The translations under genes were made by a program, and so were the position numbers. The notes beneath the pieces were generated by a model. The model worked only from the letters and a program-made list of their open reading frames with translations. It ran no database searches and had not been told where the DNA came from. This document shows, one piece after another, positions 22,625-33,146 of a stretch of 64,000 nt of DNA (position 1 is the stretch's first letter; each line of letters begins with the position of its first letter). Origin of the DNA: Filosporella fistucella (lineage: Eukaryota; Ascomycota; Leotiomycetes; Helotiales); NCBI GenBank assembly GCA_030077755.1, contig JAQJZZ010000018.1:682001-746000 (forward strand). Reading direction: 5' to 3'.

Positions 22625-24604
22625 GTGGACAAAATGTTTCAAGTCAACATGGACGAAATATATGCACAACTTCCTCAGATGGAGCCAGATATACCCTCGC
22701 CTTTACACATCGCAGCATCGAACCAAGATCACACCGAGCTTGCACGATTGCTAAGCATATTAATACCAGCGGATAAAGTCAATCAACGTGATAGTCTCGA
22801 GTATACGCCTCTGCATGCCGCCATACAGAATAATAACATCGAATCCGTTAGACTTCTTTTGCAGCACGGTGCAGATCCAAGACTGTGGTTTCCGAGACAT
22901 GATGTTATATTTTCAGCAGAATCTACTTCAGTCACTGAGGCAGCCGATCTTGGATTTCTGGAAATTTTAGAATTGCTAATCGAGAACGGTGGTCCGGTAT
23001 CATCCATTGCACTATATAATGCGACTATATCTGGTCAATTTGAATGTGTCAAGACTATACTCGCCTGGCTAGACAATAAGAATCGCACTACATTTGACGA
23101 TAGAGTCTCGAGGAGCGAGGCTGTGACATGGGGTTTACGATTAGCAGCCGGCGGATGGAGAGACGAGCTAGTCGAGTTTATCCTCAAAACATGCGAGCCT
23201 GACAGTGCGGCCATCGATGGTGCCTTCCTAGAGGCAATGGTTCCTGATTTTGAGCATGACGACTGGCCGATACGAAACTGTGTTCGTCACGGGCTATATG
23301 AAGAGGCGCGAAAGAAAAGAATTGATGTTGTGAGGCTGTTATTAGAAGCGGGAGCAGATGTCGATGCTAATCCGTCGTCGTACGCCATGAAGCCGCTTCA
23401 TCAAATCGCCCTACAGGGCAATGGAGCCAGAGAGATTTTTGATCTGCTTTTGGACAGAAACGTCGAGGTGGATTCTTTGAATACGGCCTTATTCCAAGCT
23501 GTACTAGCTGATGATGTCTACTTTGCCCAAAGATTGATCGAGAAGGGAGCCAGTGTAACTCACGTTGACAAGCTCGGAAACACTCTTTTATACGCCTCAA
23601 CTTTTAACTTTACCCCGGCTTGCTCGACTATCATGTCATTTCTTCTTGCCAACGGCGTATCTTCCGATGCAATAAACGTAGGAGGAAGAACCGCACTACA
23701 TAAAGCTTCCAGTGGAGGGAACCTAGAAGCAATCAAGCTTCTTCTTTTTACGAATCCCGATCTAATCAAATGTAAATCAAATGAAGACTTCACAGCTCTC
23801 CACTTTATTTCGGGTGGAATGGAAGATCAGCAGAAAGTTGATATAGCAACTATCCTCCTCAAACATGGTGCCGACATCAACGCAGTCACTGCGGAGGGTT
23901 GGTCAGTTCTTCAACGAGCGGTCGCCCACAACTCAAATGACTCGATTCAATTCATCGCATTCCTATTAGATAACGATGCCGACATGACACTAACTAATAA
24001 GATGGAACTTGCAGGCAATAGCTTACCTAATCACATATCTGGCGATGCTACATCGGCTAATCTTCGAGCTACAGGAGTTGTGAGGCAAGGGATCGATTCG
24101 TTGCTGCACATAGCTCTTAATAAGTATTACGCTGGCAGCAAAACAACGCGAATCATAAGTCTACTTCTGGACAGGGGCGCTGACATCGAGAGCAGAGACG
24201 CTCAGGGGCGGACGCCCCTCCTAAGGGCCGTAGGGAAGTGGAACGCCACTACAGAGATTGAAAAAATATTTCATAGCGAGCGTGTGATGGAATTGATCAA
24301 CAGGGGTGCAGACATTAATGCAAGAGATAATGAAGGACTAGGACTCGAAGATTGGGTCAAAAACAAAGGATACACGATTAATATGGAAGATGGGAAAGTG
24401 GTTGGATTTAATAGAATTCCTGGCCCTACAACGGATAATCAACTCGCGGGTTTAGATAGTATGGGAAGAGGAAGAGGGAGGGGAAGAGTAAGAGAGATAG
24501 CGACTCTGGTAAGAGCTCGACTAGCAGACGCTGGGATAGGGAGAGGGCATGGGGTTGAACTTGTAACTGCGGGATCACCTTCTACTAGCTTCACTTTGAC
24601 CTGA
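22625..24604 (+). CDS. Ankyrin-repeat protein
   Basis: A single-exon ORF of 659 residues. Ankyrin repeats run from about residue 25 to 590. The best are SPLHIAASNQDHTELARLL, YTPLHAAIQNNNIESVRLLL-QHGADP, IDVVRLLLEAGADVDANP, GRTALHKASSGGNLEAIKLLL, FTALHFISGG with ILLKHGADINA, and RIISLLLDRGADIESRDAQGRTPLLRA. No NACHT, F-box, kinase or membrane segment is visible, so it is a stand-alone repeat protein, probably a protein-binding scaffold. The C-terminal 65 residues have an Arg/Gly-rich patch (MGRGRGRGRVRE), which may bind RNA or be low complexity. Such genes are often expanded and variable in ascomycetes. It lies immediately beside the copia block without disabling changes. A second in-frame ATG is at codon 9. 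Confidence 0.85.
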   Translation: MDKMFQVNMDEIYAQLPQMEPDIPSPLHIAASNQDHTELARLLSILIPADKVNQRDSLEYTPLHAAIQNNNIESVRLLLQHGADPRLWFPRHDVIFSAESTSVTEAADLGFLEILELLIENGGPVSSIALYNATISGQFECVKTILAWLDNKNRTTFDDRVSRSEAVTWGLRLAAGGWRDELVEFILKTCEPDSAAIDGAFLEAMVPDFEHDDWPIRNCVRHGLYEEARKKRIDVVRLLLEAGADVDANPSSYAMKPLHQIALQGNGAREIFDLLLDRNVEVDSLNTALFQAVLADDVYFAQRLIEKGASVTHVDKLGNTLLYASTFNFTPACSTIMSFLLANGVSSDAINVGGRTALHKASSGGNLEAIKLLLFTNPDLIKCKSNEDFTALHFISGGMEDQQKVDIATILLKHGADINAVTAEGWSVLQRAVAHNSNDSIQFIAFLLDNDADMTLTNKMELAGNSLPNHISGDATSANLRATGVVRQGIDSLLHIALNKYYAGSKTTRIISLLLDRGADIESRDAQGRTPLLRAVGKWNATTEIEKIFHSERVMELINRGADINARDNEGLGLEDWVKNKGYTINMEDGKVVGFNRIPGPTTDNQLAGLDSMGRGRGRGRVREIATLVRARLADAGIGRGHGVELVTAGSPSTSFTLT

Positions 24605-25823
24605 GAGCAGAAAAGTTATTAAACTCTGTCGTAAAATAGAGCGCCAAATATAATTCACGGTCAAATCATGCTACTGCCAAGGGATATCTCAAAATCAAGT
24701 ATAAATCTATGGTTAAGCAATTCTACCGCGAATAAGTGATTCAACTGTCGAATTTTAGATGTTCGTACACATGTCTGCTGCTCAATACACAGCCACTGAA
24801 TCCTATTCTGACCTCGTAGATGGCCTTGAGAAACCCTCATTAGTGAAGAGATACTAGCAGTCAAATTGGGTCTTGGTTCGTTGGCCATGGAGTCTTATGT
24901 GGCAAGTATAAGGGCTAAGAAGAAAGAAACATATTTACGCTCTTGTTTTATCCTTCCTTAGATCACCACAGCCACAGCTCTGCCCAACGTGAGAGTTTTC
25001 GAGCCCTCTATTATATGGCTCTCTCCACTTTCCCAATTAAATCTGAAGAATCTATTGTGTGGAGGTGTGTAACAACTAACTTGATTTTCTTCTCTATAGT
25101 GGGCAGAAGCCCGTGCATATAGGCACCCATAGGCTATGAGTTCACATGTAGCCACAGGGCTTCTAGGCTCCTCGCATCATACCCGTACGTCACTTACAGT
25201 TGGTACTAACGTATGTACAACAGAATCATCCAATGTGAATTTGCCTTATATAAGGAAGACTACGAAACCGCCCGCTAGCAAGGTCATAACAAGCTCGTTC
25301 TTCTCATGTGCAGCATTATATTTTGCGTCCCCGGCCATATTAAGCTGTTTGTGACAGTTAACAAAAGTGCTTCGCGGGGTCAAAAGGCTTCACGGATTTG
25401 CTCACCTCTCCTTGCATTGTGCGACATATTGCTATGTCGTCTCTAGCCTTTGCTTGTGGGGGGAGATCCTTCAAAAGGTCATTCCAGTCTGTTTGGGTTT
25501 TTTTTGTGCCTATAACAGGCATCGTTCGAAGGCGCCGGTTGCTCCTCGTAGGTATTTTTTCGATTTGATGATAGACAGTCGCGTTTCGATCAACTGGCGT
25601 GCAAGAGGCGGGAAGCGGGAGACTCGCTCTCGTCGATAGAGCGGACAAACAATGGGTTGTAGCAGCTACGGTGACTACTGTTCTGCGCCGAATGTTTGCG
25701 GGAATGCTGCGTACAAAATCCGTTCAATGATGTCCAGATCATGTTTCTACACGGATATCTTTCACCGGACTGGTTGGGCCTCATTGGCTCTACTCATCAA
25801 GTTGATCCTGATATTCTCAGCAG
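24605..25823. other. Region with unresolved short ORFs
   Basis: Several 65-96 codon ORFs overlap on both strands. The best is a minus-strand frame at about 25358-25720 ending in KSVKPFDPAKHFC, open for roughly 120 codons but without an ATG at its start. None has a recognisable domain. I cannot support a gene. Confidence 0.3.
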
Positions 25824-25989
25824 ATGGCTAGATTTCTAAACATCGGACGACAGGACAAGCAACTTCTCCCTGCCAACTCTGCCATCGAGTTCTTGGAATT
25901 TGCTAGAAATCCCTGTAGTGACCATGAGATTAAGCGATCCGTCGGGACAGAATCTGAACTAGAGCTATATCAACAGATCGCGCAGAGAA

Positions 25990-26997
25990 ACATCAGAAGC
26001 TTTGCGTCTTTACCACGATGATTTTTCCAATGATCTTGAAACTCCTGTCGGGAGCTTTATTGGACATGGAGTTTGTCTTTTTGACAAATCTCATTTCGCT
26101 ATCGAGAAAAGCATCACTATCTGTATGCAGCCTAAGGAAGGTTCTAAAGGCTGAGTTTATCTATATACTACCTATCAAAGGACCTTTCCATTATCTTTGT
26201 ACAGTAATTTTTTGGACCGGTTTGGGAAATGATCCCCAGGGGGGCTTTCTAGACTAGCATTGGACTTCAGCACTGGCGAGTATAAATTCCAGAGGTCTTC
26301 GCCTTTCGCCAGTAATCAGATATCAACCCAGCAAAGGGCTGTACATTCATTTGATTCAGAGAGGGCAGTTGGGAAGGGCTAGTACGACCCTCTAAAACAC
26401 ATCACTTCTTTATTTGGCGCTACTCTCTGGCGCAGAAAACAGGGGAAGGGGGATTGGGAAGATAGCGAGCCCCCCACACCTGGCCGATCCCGAACTTTTA
26501 CTGCTGAGTCTTCGGGTATCAGTAGGGATTTCGTCGTCGGAGACGATGATGATGATGATTGGGGTGTTGAACAAGCGGTTCAGAATAGGGTTGTTCAGGT
26601 TATGTTTACGGTGCCGAAGGAGAAACTGAGGGTTGTCAACCAGGATTTGGATTTTGATGCTGAGAGTGAGGGAGGTAGTTTGACGAGTAAGGGAGGTAGT
26701 TTGAGGAGTAAGAAGAGTATTAGGGGACGGGGCAGTCTCAGGGATGTACATATGCCGCCACCACCCCCACTTGTTTTGGACGCGAAGATTGAGGAATCGA
26801 AGGAGCAGGATTTGATGACGGAAGAGGAGATGGAGGATGAGGCGTTGATGGGTGTTGGTGATGAGGATGAGAAGGTGGGGAAGGGCAAAGGGAAAGGGAA
26901 AGCTACGGAGGCGGATATTAGAGATGAGATGAGGGAGAAGAAGAGGAATTTGAGTCCCGGGAAGAGTAGAGTTTTGGAGATGGTGGAGCAAATGTAA
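25990..26997 (+). pseudogene. Degenerate protein-coding gene, family not recognised
   Basis: One reading frame keeps coding character for about 1 kb but is broken by TGA at 26152, TGA at 26230 and TAG at 26380. Between them it reads as protein (for example DDFSNDLETPVGSF, LALDFSTGEYKFQRSS, DPLKHITSLFGATLWRR). After the last stop it is open for 205 codons: SEPPTPGRSRTF, an acidic GDDDDDDW, a Ser/Gly-rich part, PPPPPL, acidic and Lys/Gly-rich stretches, and KSRVLEMVEQM at the stop. The ATG at 26602 could still start a 131-residue product. The stops fit C-to-T changes of CGA and CAG. A different frame at 25824-26020 (MARFLNIGRQDKQLLP) may be its earlier part after a frameshift. Confidence 0.45.
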
Positions 26998-29185
26998 GGG
27001 AGGGCGAGTCCGAGTCCGGAGAGGAGATAGGTATTGGAGTTGGATTGTAAGGATGGGGATGGGAGATGGGATTGATAAGGAGGAAAAGGGAGAGGGTATG
27101 ATTTGGCAAGGGAGGAAGGAAAGCGGGGGGTTGAGCCGGGAGGGATTGGGAGGGAAGAGGACAGATATTATTCTATTGTGCTAGCGTCTAGGCAGGTTTG
27201 GATTTGGCGTCGCATTTGGTTTTTGCATTACTTTGGGGTTGGAGTGGGATGGTATATACATGAGAGGGATTTGGTGGACGGGAACGAAGATCGAGGGGAT
27301 GATTGTTGATGAGAGAGAAGATTGATGAGAGGAGCGACGAGTGAGAAGTGACGAGAAAAAGGAGAATGTGTGATGATTAGATAGATAACTGTCGCTTCTT
27401 GTATGCAATTACTAAAATGTATTTGGACTGACTGGTTGATTGACAAACCTTTCCTTCTCTATTGGCTAGAAGTTCTTCCTTGAGTTCTTGTTTTCTTTTT
27501 AAGTACCTCTTTCCTTTTTCAAGATCTTTTCTGTTTTTAAGCCCTTCCCTTCTTTTCAAATAATACGGTTCATCTCAAGCTACTTACTATTAATGCCCTT
27601 AATGAAAGGAGCTAAGTCTTAGGAAAGTGAAGTGAAACCCAGCTTTTATGCTTATACTTCCTACCGTATTTCCAGAGAATTGAATTTAATCTGAGTAGTG
27701 AATCCAACGCTGCAATTTTTCTTTAGCAGGAGAGAGATATAAAGGAGGGGTATATACCCCCCTCTCATCCCTCAACTTGCTATTCTTCTACCATTCCATC
27801 TACCACTCTTGAAGAACTAAGTAATAGTAAGCTAAAGTGGTTTGGGTTATAACATGATCAGCTTATTGTTCTTATCGTGAGGGCTAGATTTATTAGGGTG
27901 GGTAGTGAATTGAGGAAGGTGGTGTGGGGGTTAAGGGTTGGGGTTGAGGGGGGAGGGGGAAGGGTGGATGTGGTGATGGTTTGGGATGGGGATTGGGATT
28001 TTTTCGTCGGGGTTATTTCTATTGGGATTACTTCCGTCTATGAAAATCTCTAGCAAGGATTAAGAATCTCTTTTCCCGATAGGTACTTCCCTTGTTAAGT
28101 ACTTCCATTAATGAGTACTTCTATCTATATTCTCCTTCTCTCCCTTTTTATTCCCCTTCTCTCCCTCCCTCCCTTTCCCTCTTTAAACCACCCTAAAATC
28201 CTATCCTTATCCAAATCTAACCCCAGAAATCCCAAAAATCCCAACCACAAATTCGATTGTGTAATATTTAGCTCGTTAGCTGCTGCTGCTGCTATATACT
28301 ATAGATATGATAGAGAGAAAAAAGGGTGGATAGTGGAAGGAGGGGGTTTATATAAATATTTTTGCGGTGGGAGGTTGTGGTAAAGGGGGAGAGGGGAAGA
28401 TGAGATTGAAGGGTGATAAGAGGAGGGGAGGTGAGGGTGTGGAAAGCAAGGATGAGAAAGTGAAAATGAGGAGGTGAATATTGGAGCTTTGGAATTAGGA
28501 GGAAGGAAGGAAAAGAGGTAGGAATAGGTGGGTGGGTGAAAGAGCTAGAGTTCCTATTAAAAGTGAGAAGGTAGTGGAAATAGTCGGAAGAAATGAAGGG
28601 AAAGAGGGAAAGAGAGAGGGCTGGAGAGGGGTATATAAACCCCTTTAATCAGTCAAAATAGACTTTTGTAATTCATCACTTTATTCATGGACCCGAGACC
28701 GGCGATATAAGGAGAGGATTTGAGGTGAAAATTGATACTCCGTATGCTTTTGCAAACCGTGAACCACAAACACACTATGAAATATTTGCTCTTTTGATGC
28801 AAAAGGCATGACATGCAATGGTGAGAACACTTCACAGCTCTTAAACTCAATGTTTAAATATAGAATCCAGATTCTATTGAATAAAGCGATTTAACAGATT
28901 AATTGCAACACTTATGCTTCTTAACTTATAGTTTTAAAAATTATTACTTCAATTATAGATTAGGTATTTAATAAGAAAATAAATTTGATACATGAAAATA
29001 TTTATTAACTTTAATTATTTTCAAAAAATTATCTTAATTATATTTTTACTTTTACATATTTATTCAAATATTTTAAAAAGCTTTTATTAAATAATAAAAA
29101 GCTTAGAAAAGCTATATATAATTAAGATTATTAAGCTTACCAGAATTATATATTTAATAAGTATTTAAAAAATCATAGTGATGAG
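26998..29185. other. Low-complexity, strand-asymmetric region without a supported gene
   Basis: Much of 27000-28650 is purine-rich on the plus strand (runs of GGGA, GAGG, GGTGG), with a short pyrimidine-rich counterpart at 28110-28210. ORFs here are compositional artefacts. Two TATA-containing palindromes lie at about 27739 and 28628. From 28870 to 29180 the sequence becomes AT-rich again. Confidence 0.5.
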
Positions 29186-30775
29186 TTATATTATAATACA
29201 TCCACTTGCCGCAAATAATTTAGATTTGCAATATTTGTCTATTTTACAATGTTTAGAGCCTATTTGAGTCACCCTAGTATATGCCTGAGTCTTCGTCATA
29301 CTGCTAAGACGCCTCCTGATAGCAGCAGCTTGTTCCAGATATTCTGCTCCCTCAACGCCACCCTGGTAGTTAACAAGTATACCTTCTATCTCCGTAGAGC
29401 GGTACGAGTCTGAATTTGATGCTAGAACTACCTTGAGGTATTCAGGTACAAACGAAGCACCAAGTGGCCGAAACAGAGAACACTGACAAGCCAGCGAGAT
29501 AGAGTCGTCAATCGTATCGTGTAACTCTGTGACAATGTTTAGATCGCTGTCGAAAATCTGAATTATGTAGATGAGGATCGAGCCACCCAAGGAGGATTGC
29601 ATGTGCATACAGATAGGGATGGAATAAGTGCACCGCAGCTGGCATAGCAGTTGGTGACAATACACTAGCCTTTGATAGAGTGATAAGATGAATAATTTTT
29701 GACTTGTCTATTTTAGCGAGGTCGTAAATGCTGCGTATCTGGTCAAGATGTTGTCGAGGGGCTTTCAAGTGATAGGTAACCTCCCCAAGATTTGACACCT
29801 CGAGACTAGGAATGGATCCTGGGTGATGTCTTACGGGCCGAGGATTGCCAAATCCCTTGCACACATCACAAAACCAATCGCCTAGGGAGAAATCAGGGCT
29901 CACCCAGCTCGAAAGGACCTTCGAGCTCAGACATATCAGCATCTGCCCTCTACCCAGACGATACGAGGAAGAAAATAAATCACGCATATTGGAACGATCC
30001 TTACCGCGACTTGGGAAAGACCGTAAACATAATTTTGATCAATCTCTCCTAGTCTTTCCTGGATAATTGCCTCGCGAAATAAATGTGCTACCATGTTTCG
30101 ACGTGGTTCTGAATTCTTGCTGTCGACCCAAGTCTACCCGAAATATTTAGTATGAGCTCCGCGAAATTGAACTCGAAGTGAGACACAACTCTTACCTGGC
30201 AATAGAATATGATTGTAACTAGAATCATCTTCGTATTTATTGATTGATCTGGGTCAGGTAGGGTGTCTCTCATCAACCTCAAAGCTGTCCCATACTTGCT
30301 CAGGGAATCTACTTTCGAATGATTATACCAGCGAGCCCTGAAGATTGCCAATGAGGCAGTCAAGGATGCATCAATTGCTGGGTTGTGCCCAATCTGATGA
30401 ACTAGATTGGGAACATTCTACCACCGAGCACGCGGATATCGTATCTGATGTCCGCTATCCCGAGGATATGGACAAATGAAGATTTTAGTTTGGTGGTCTC
30501 ATTGCTTGGACCAGCTTGTAGACGTGGCACGGCTAAGGCGACTTGGCCATTTTTGCTGTCAAACGACTTGAACAAATACCTCCGAGCACCATTACCGATG
30601 CATTGGATTCTGGGTCGTTGACATCTCCGGCATTTTGGCTGCGTTTGATCACACTGTTGCCACCAAATGAGTTCAGGCTCTTCAACTAGAATAATGAAAT
30701 GTGATGATGGCTGCTTACCAATTTCTTCTGTTTCCGACAAGCTGCGCATCCACGACTCGACGGAGCTCGTGCCAT
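29186..30775 (-). CDS. Zn2Cys6 fungal transcription factor with two ultrashort GT-AG breaks
   Basis: ATG at 30775. Exon 1 (30775-30719) encodes MARAPSSRGCAACRKQKKL; a 65-nt intron then joins to CDQTQPKCRRCQRPRIQC at 30653. Together they form a perfect C-x2-C-x6-C-x6-C-x2-C-x6-C cluster. The rest follows the usual regulator body: IADIRYDIRVLGG, QIGHNPAIDASLTA, LSKYGTALRLMRD, DMSELEGPFEL, and near the C-terminus LFRPLGASFVPEYLKVVLAS with a final YLEQAAAIRRRLSSM. Normal introns: 30654-30718, 30134-30195, 29950-30004, 29558-29633. The frame also needs removal of 30402-30421 (20 nt) and 29882-29903 (22 nt); both begin GT and end AG, and reading through either gives a stop. If spliced, the product is 429 residues. 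If not, this is a pseudogene with two frameshifts. The protein would be nuclear; targets are unknown. The nearest neighbour is the cutinase gene, divergently placed. Confidence 0.7.
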
Positions 30776-31329
30776 ACTCCACGGCCGCAGGTATAATGGC
30801 TCCCGATTAGTTACTGATTGAAGTTACTTCCTACGAAAATGGGAGAGAGCGCTCAGTTTTCCTTCTTTGGGAATTACTCTTTTTTGAAGGTGTGATATGA
30901 TGCGGTACAGTAAGCAGTAGCAATGCCCAGTGTGCTCGGCATGACTTGGCAGTTTCTTTTCCTTACGGCACCAATCCAGTTTCCGATTAGTCTCACTTCC
31001 TACAGACCTTATCCCAGTGGTAATAGTCTCGAGATACTGATACGCGTGTTCCTGAAGCTGACAGTAAGTATTTATTGTTCAGAGTTGTGACAAGTCACGA
31101 CTAAAAGGAACAAATCAAGGTAAATGCAAATCGGTGAAGCGATATATCCTTGTATCAACTCGATCCGAGGAAGGATTATTGGTTCGATTGGAGCCAACAA
31201 TTTCTTGTTTTCGTATCTATTTGTGAGCTCAACAATGGGGGCTGTTAAAAAGTCGAGTATTAAAGTAGACGATGGTCCAGCTTAATCACTGTCATCTTCC
31301 TCGTATGAACCTCATACTGATAGTTTACC
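30776..31329. promoter_or_regulatory. Divergent intergenic region, regulator and cutinase
   Basis: 554 bp between the ATG of the Zn2Cys6 gene (minus) and the ATG of the cutinase gene (plus). It must hold both promoters. Shared or mutual regulation is possible but unproven. Confidence 0.4.
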
Positions 31330-32342
31330 ATGAATTTCATTTCATATCTCAAGATCATCGCATCCCTTGCTGCAACCAGGTTGTCAGCACAGAATTCAAC
31401 AATTGTATGTGCTACAGGACTAAAAATGTTTGTGTCTCGTGGTACGGGAGAGACCACTCCCCTGGGAGTAACAGAGTCGCTGGTCAAAGCTATCAAAGAA
31501 CGGATTGAGGGGTCTGATTATGAGGCTATCAAATACCCTGCCTCTTTTGAGGATCCAATATATTTCACGTCGGTTGGAAACGGCACTGCACTGGTGAAAA
31601 AAGCCGCTGAGGAATATGCTCGAGCGTGTCCTGGCTCCAAGATGGCATTCTTTGGATACTCACAAGTAAGAACCATCGAGAACAGGTCCATTCACACACT
31701 TATTATCTGTCCAAGGGTGCTCAGGTAACTACCAACAGCTTTTGTGGGATGCCGACTATTTGGTCACTGTTCGCTGGAATCCCAACAGTAGGAACAGATG
31801 TGACTCCGTTGGTGGAATTTGCAAAGCCTTTACCAGTGGAGATTACCAAGAATGGCAAGTTTTGGCAATCTCTGAGTTCTCACCCAAAGTATATGTTCTG
31901 ACTTCAAGCAGTTATAGCTGTTACCCTTTTCGGCGATCCAACCCATAGTAAGGAAGCTTCCTACAAACGCAGCAACAGTACAGGAAGCGGTGTGTTCTAC
32001 CGTGACAACATAAACACGTGTGAAGCTCTGGGAAATCGCATACGATCGTACTGCGAAGCTGGCGACCCGTATTGTGACGCTGGAGGTGTGCAAGCAATGG
32101 CGACAGTGCACCTGACATATGTGCAAAAGTATGGCGCGGAGATAGTCGAGTACATTTCTACGCAATATAAGGACGCTTGTTCGGGGGTCAGTTGTTCAGT
32201 CGGAAACAATTCCAACATCACAATCTCCCTCAGTACTATTCCTATTCCTGCCAGTACGGCGACCGAACTTTTATCAACACCTATTTCCGTCATTGCAGCG
32301 ACTATACTAATTCTGGGGATGACGCGACTAAGAGGGTATTAA
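31330..32342 (+). CDS. Cutinase-family serine esterase, secreted, probably GPI-anchored
   Basis: Three exons (31330-31665, 31716-31854, 31912-32342) encode 301 residues. Intron 1 (50 nt) is GT-AG. Intron 2 (57 nt) has a GC donor (G|GCAAGT) and restores the frame to read KNVIAVTLFGDPTH. Signal peptide at residues 1-20. Family motifs: VCATGLKMFVSRGTGETTPL, the nucleophile GYSQG split by intron 1, then YCEAGDPYCDAGG with the catalytic Asp and ATVHLTYVQKYG with the catalytic His. The tail is Ser/Thr-rich and ends in a hydrophobic segment (ISVIAATILILGMTRL), the layout of a GPI anchor, so it probably stays on the plasma membrane or wall. The family hydrolyses cutin, suberin or acetylated xylan; the substrate is not decided by sequence. 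It lies next to a second secreted esterase (33147-34844). Confidence 0.85.
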
Positions 32343-33146
32343 TGAAGAGATAGTTCTATTATTGTCAGGTATGCAATATACAGTTAATACCAGACAAGAT
32401 GGGAGTTAGATATATGCCGAGATATCTTGTTGTCCGATATCTTCTATGCCGTGTGGTATATTTGTATCCATTTACTTTAGTGGATATGGATATATCCGAG
32501 AATTTGGCATCTCCAATCTTCATAGAGTCATGGAACCAAAAGATAATATAATTTCCACCACTTGCAAATTAGAGTAGAGATTCTTGAAGTATACCAAAAA
32601 ATTGAATAGTGATAGCCGCATTTAACAATTCAAACAATCAGAGAAACTTGTTTCATTCGCCGAACTTGAAATTGATGATTAGTACTAGATTTTTCCCTCA
32701 TAAACCTTCCATTGCCCAGGCAGGCACGTACAACTGTGTTATATCCCGGTAACGTAGAATAGGTAAAGAACACTCATGCTCAAACCCTATCAATGTTGCT
32801 TGTTTGATTGAAGGCATGACTGAAGTTCCTGGGAACATGTGTCCCGCTCCAGTATTGTGAAGAGAGATCCACGCCTTGGTTCCGTTCAAATACTTATCAT
32901 GTACCGCATCTAGAAGTCTAAATCGGACGATATAGATTCCGGTGCTCTCCCTCAAGAGTTGTTGCGTCATTACACTGACTCTAAACTTTGCCCATCTCAT
33001 TCTACATATGAAACAAGTCAGTCTTACGAGATCGACGTAGAGTTATATCAATGGCAGAGCATGCAATCATAAAAACCGTAATTCATTCGGATATTCCATC
33101 TTCCAATGATTTTCCACTCGAAACACCTAGCCTCTTGAATCAAGCC
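32343..33146. other. Intergenic region between the two esterase genes
   Basis: An ATG-started minus ORF of 100 codons at 32698-33000 (MRWAKFRVSVMTQQLL...) is the only sizeable frame; I recognise no domain and list it here as possible but unsupported. The rest is the 3' flank of two convergent genes, with several TATATCC(G/A) stretches around 32410-32500. Confidence 0.35.

Noticed and set aside
26410..26991. 193-codon minus ORF rich in Leu, Pro and Ser
   Set aside because: It is the antisense of a purine-biased frame that has better coding character; its composition simply mirrors the strand bias.
28111..28383. 90-codon ORF with a hydrophobic, signal-like start
   Set aside because: Lies in CT-rich low-complexity DNA; the Leu/Pro/Ser start is a compositional effect and the rest has no protein character.
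32698..33000. 100-codon ATG-started minus ORF
   Set aside because: No recognised domain or splice partners; kept only as a note in the intergenic entry.
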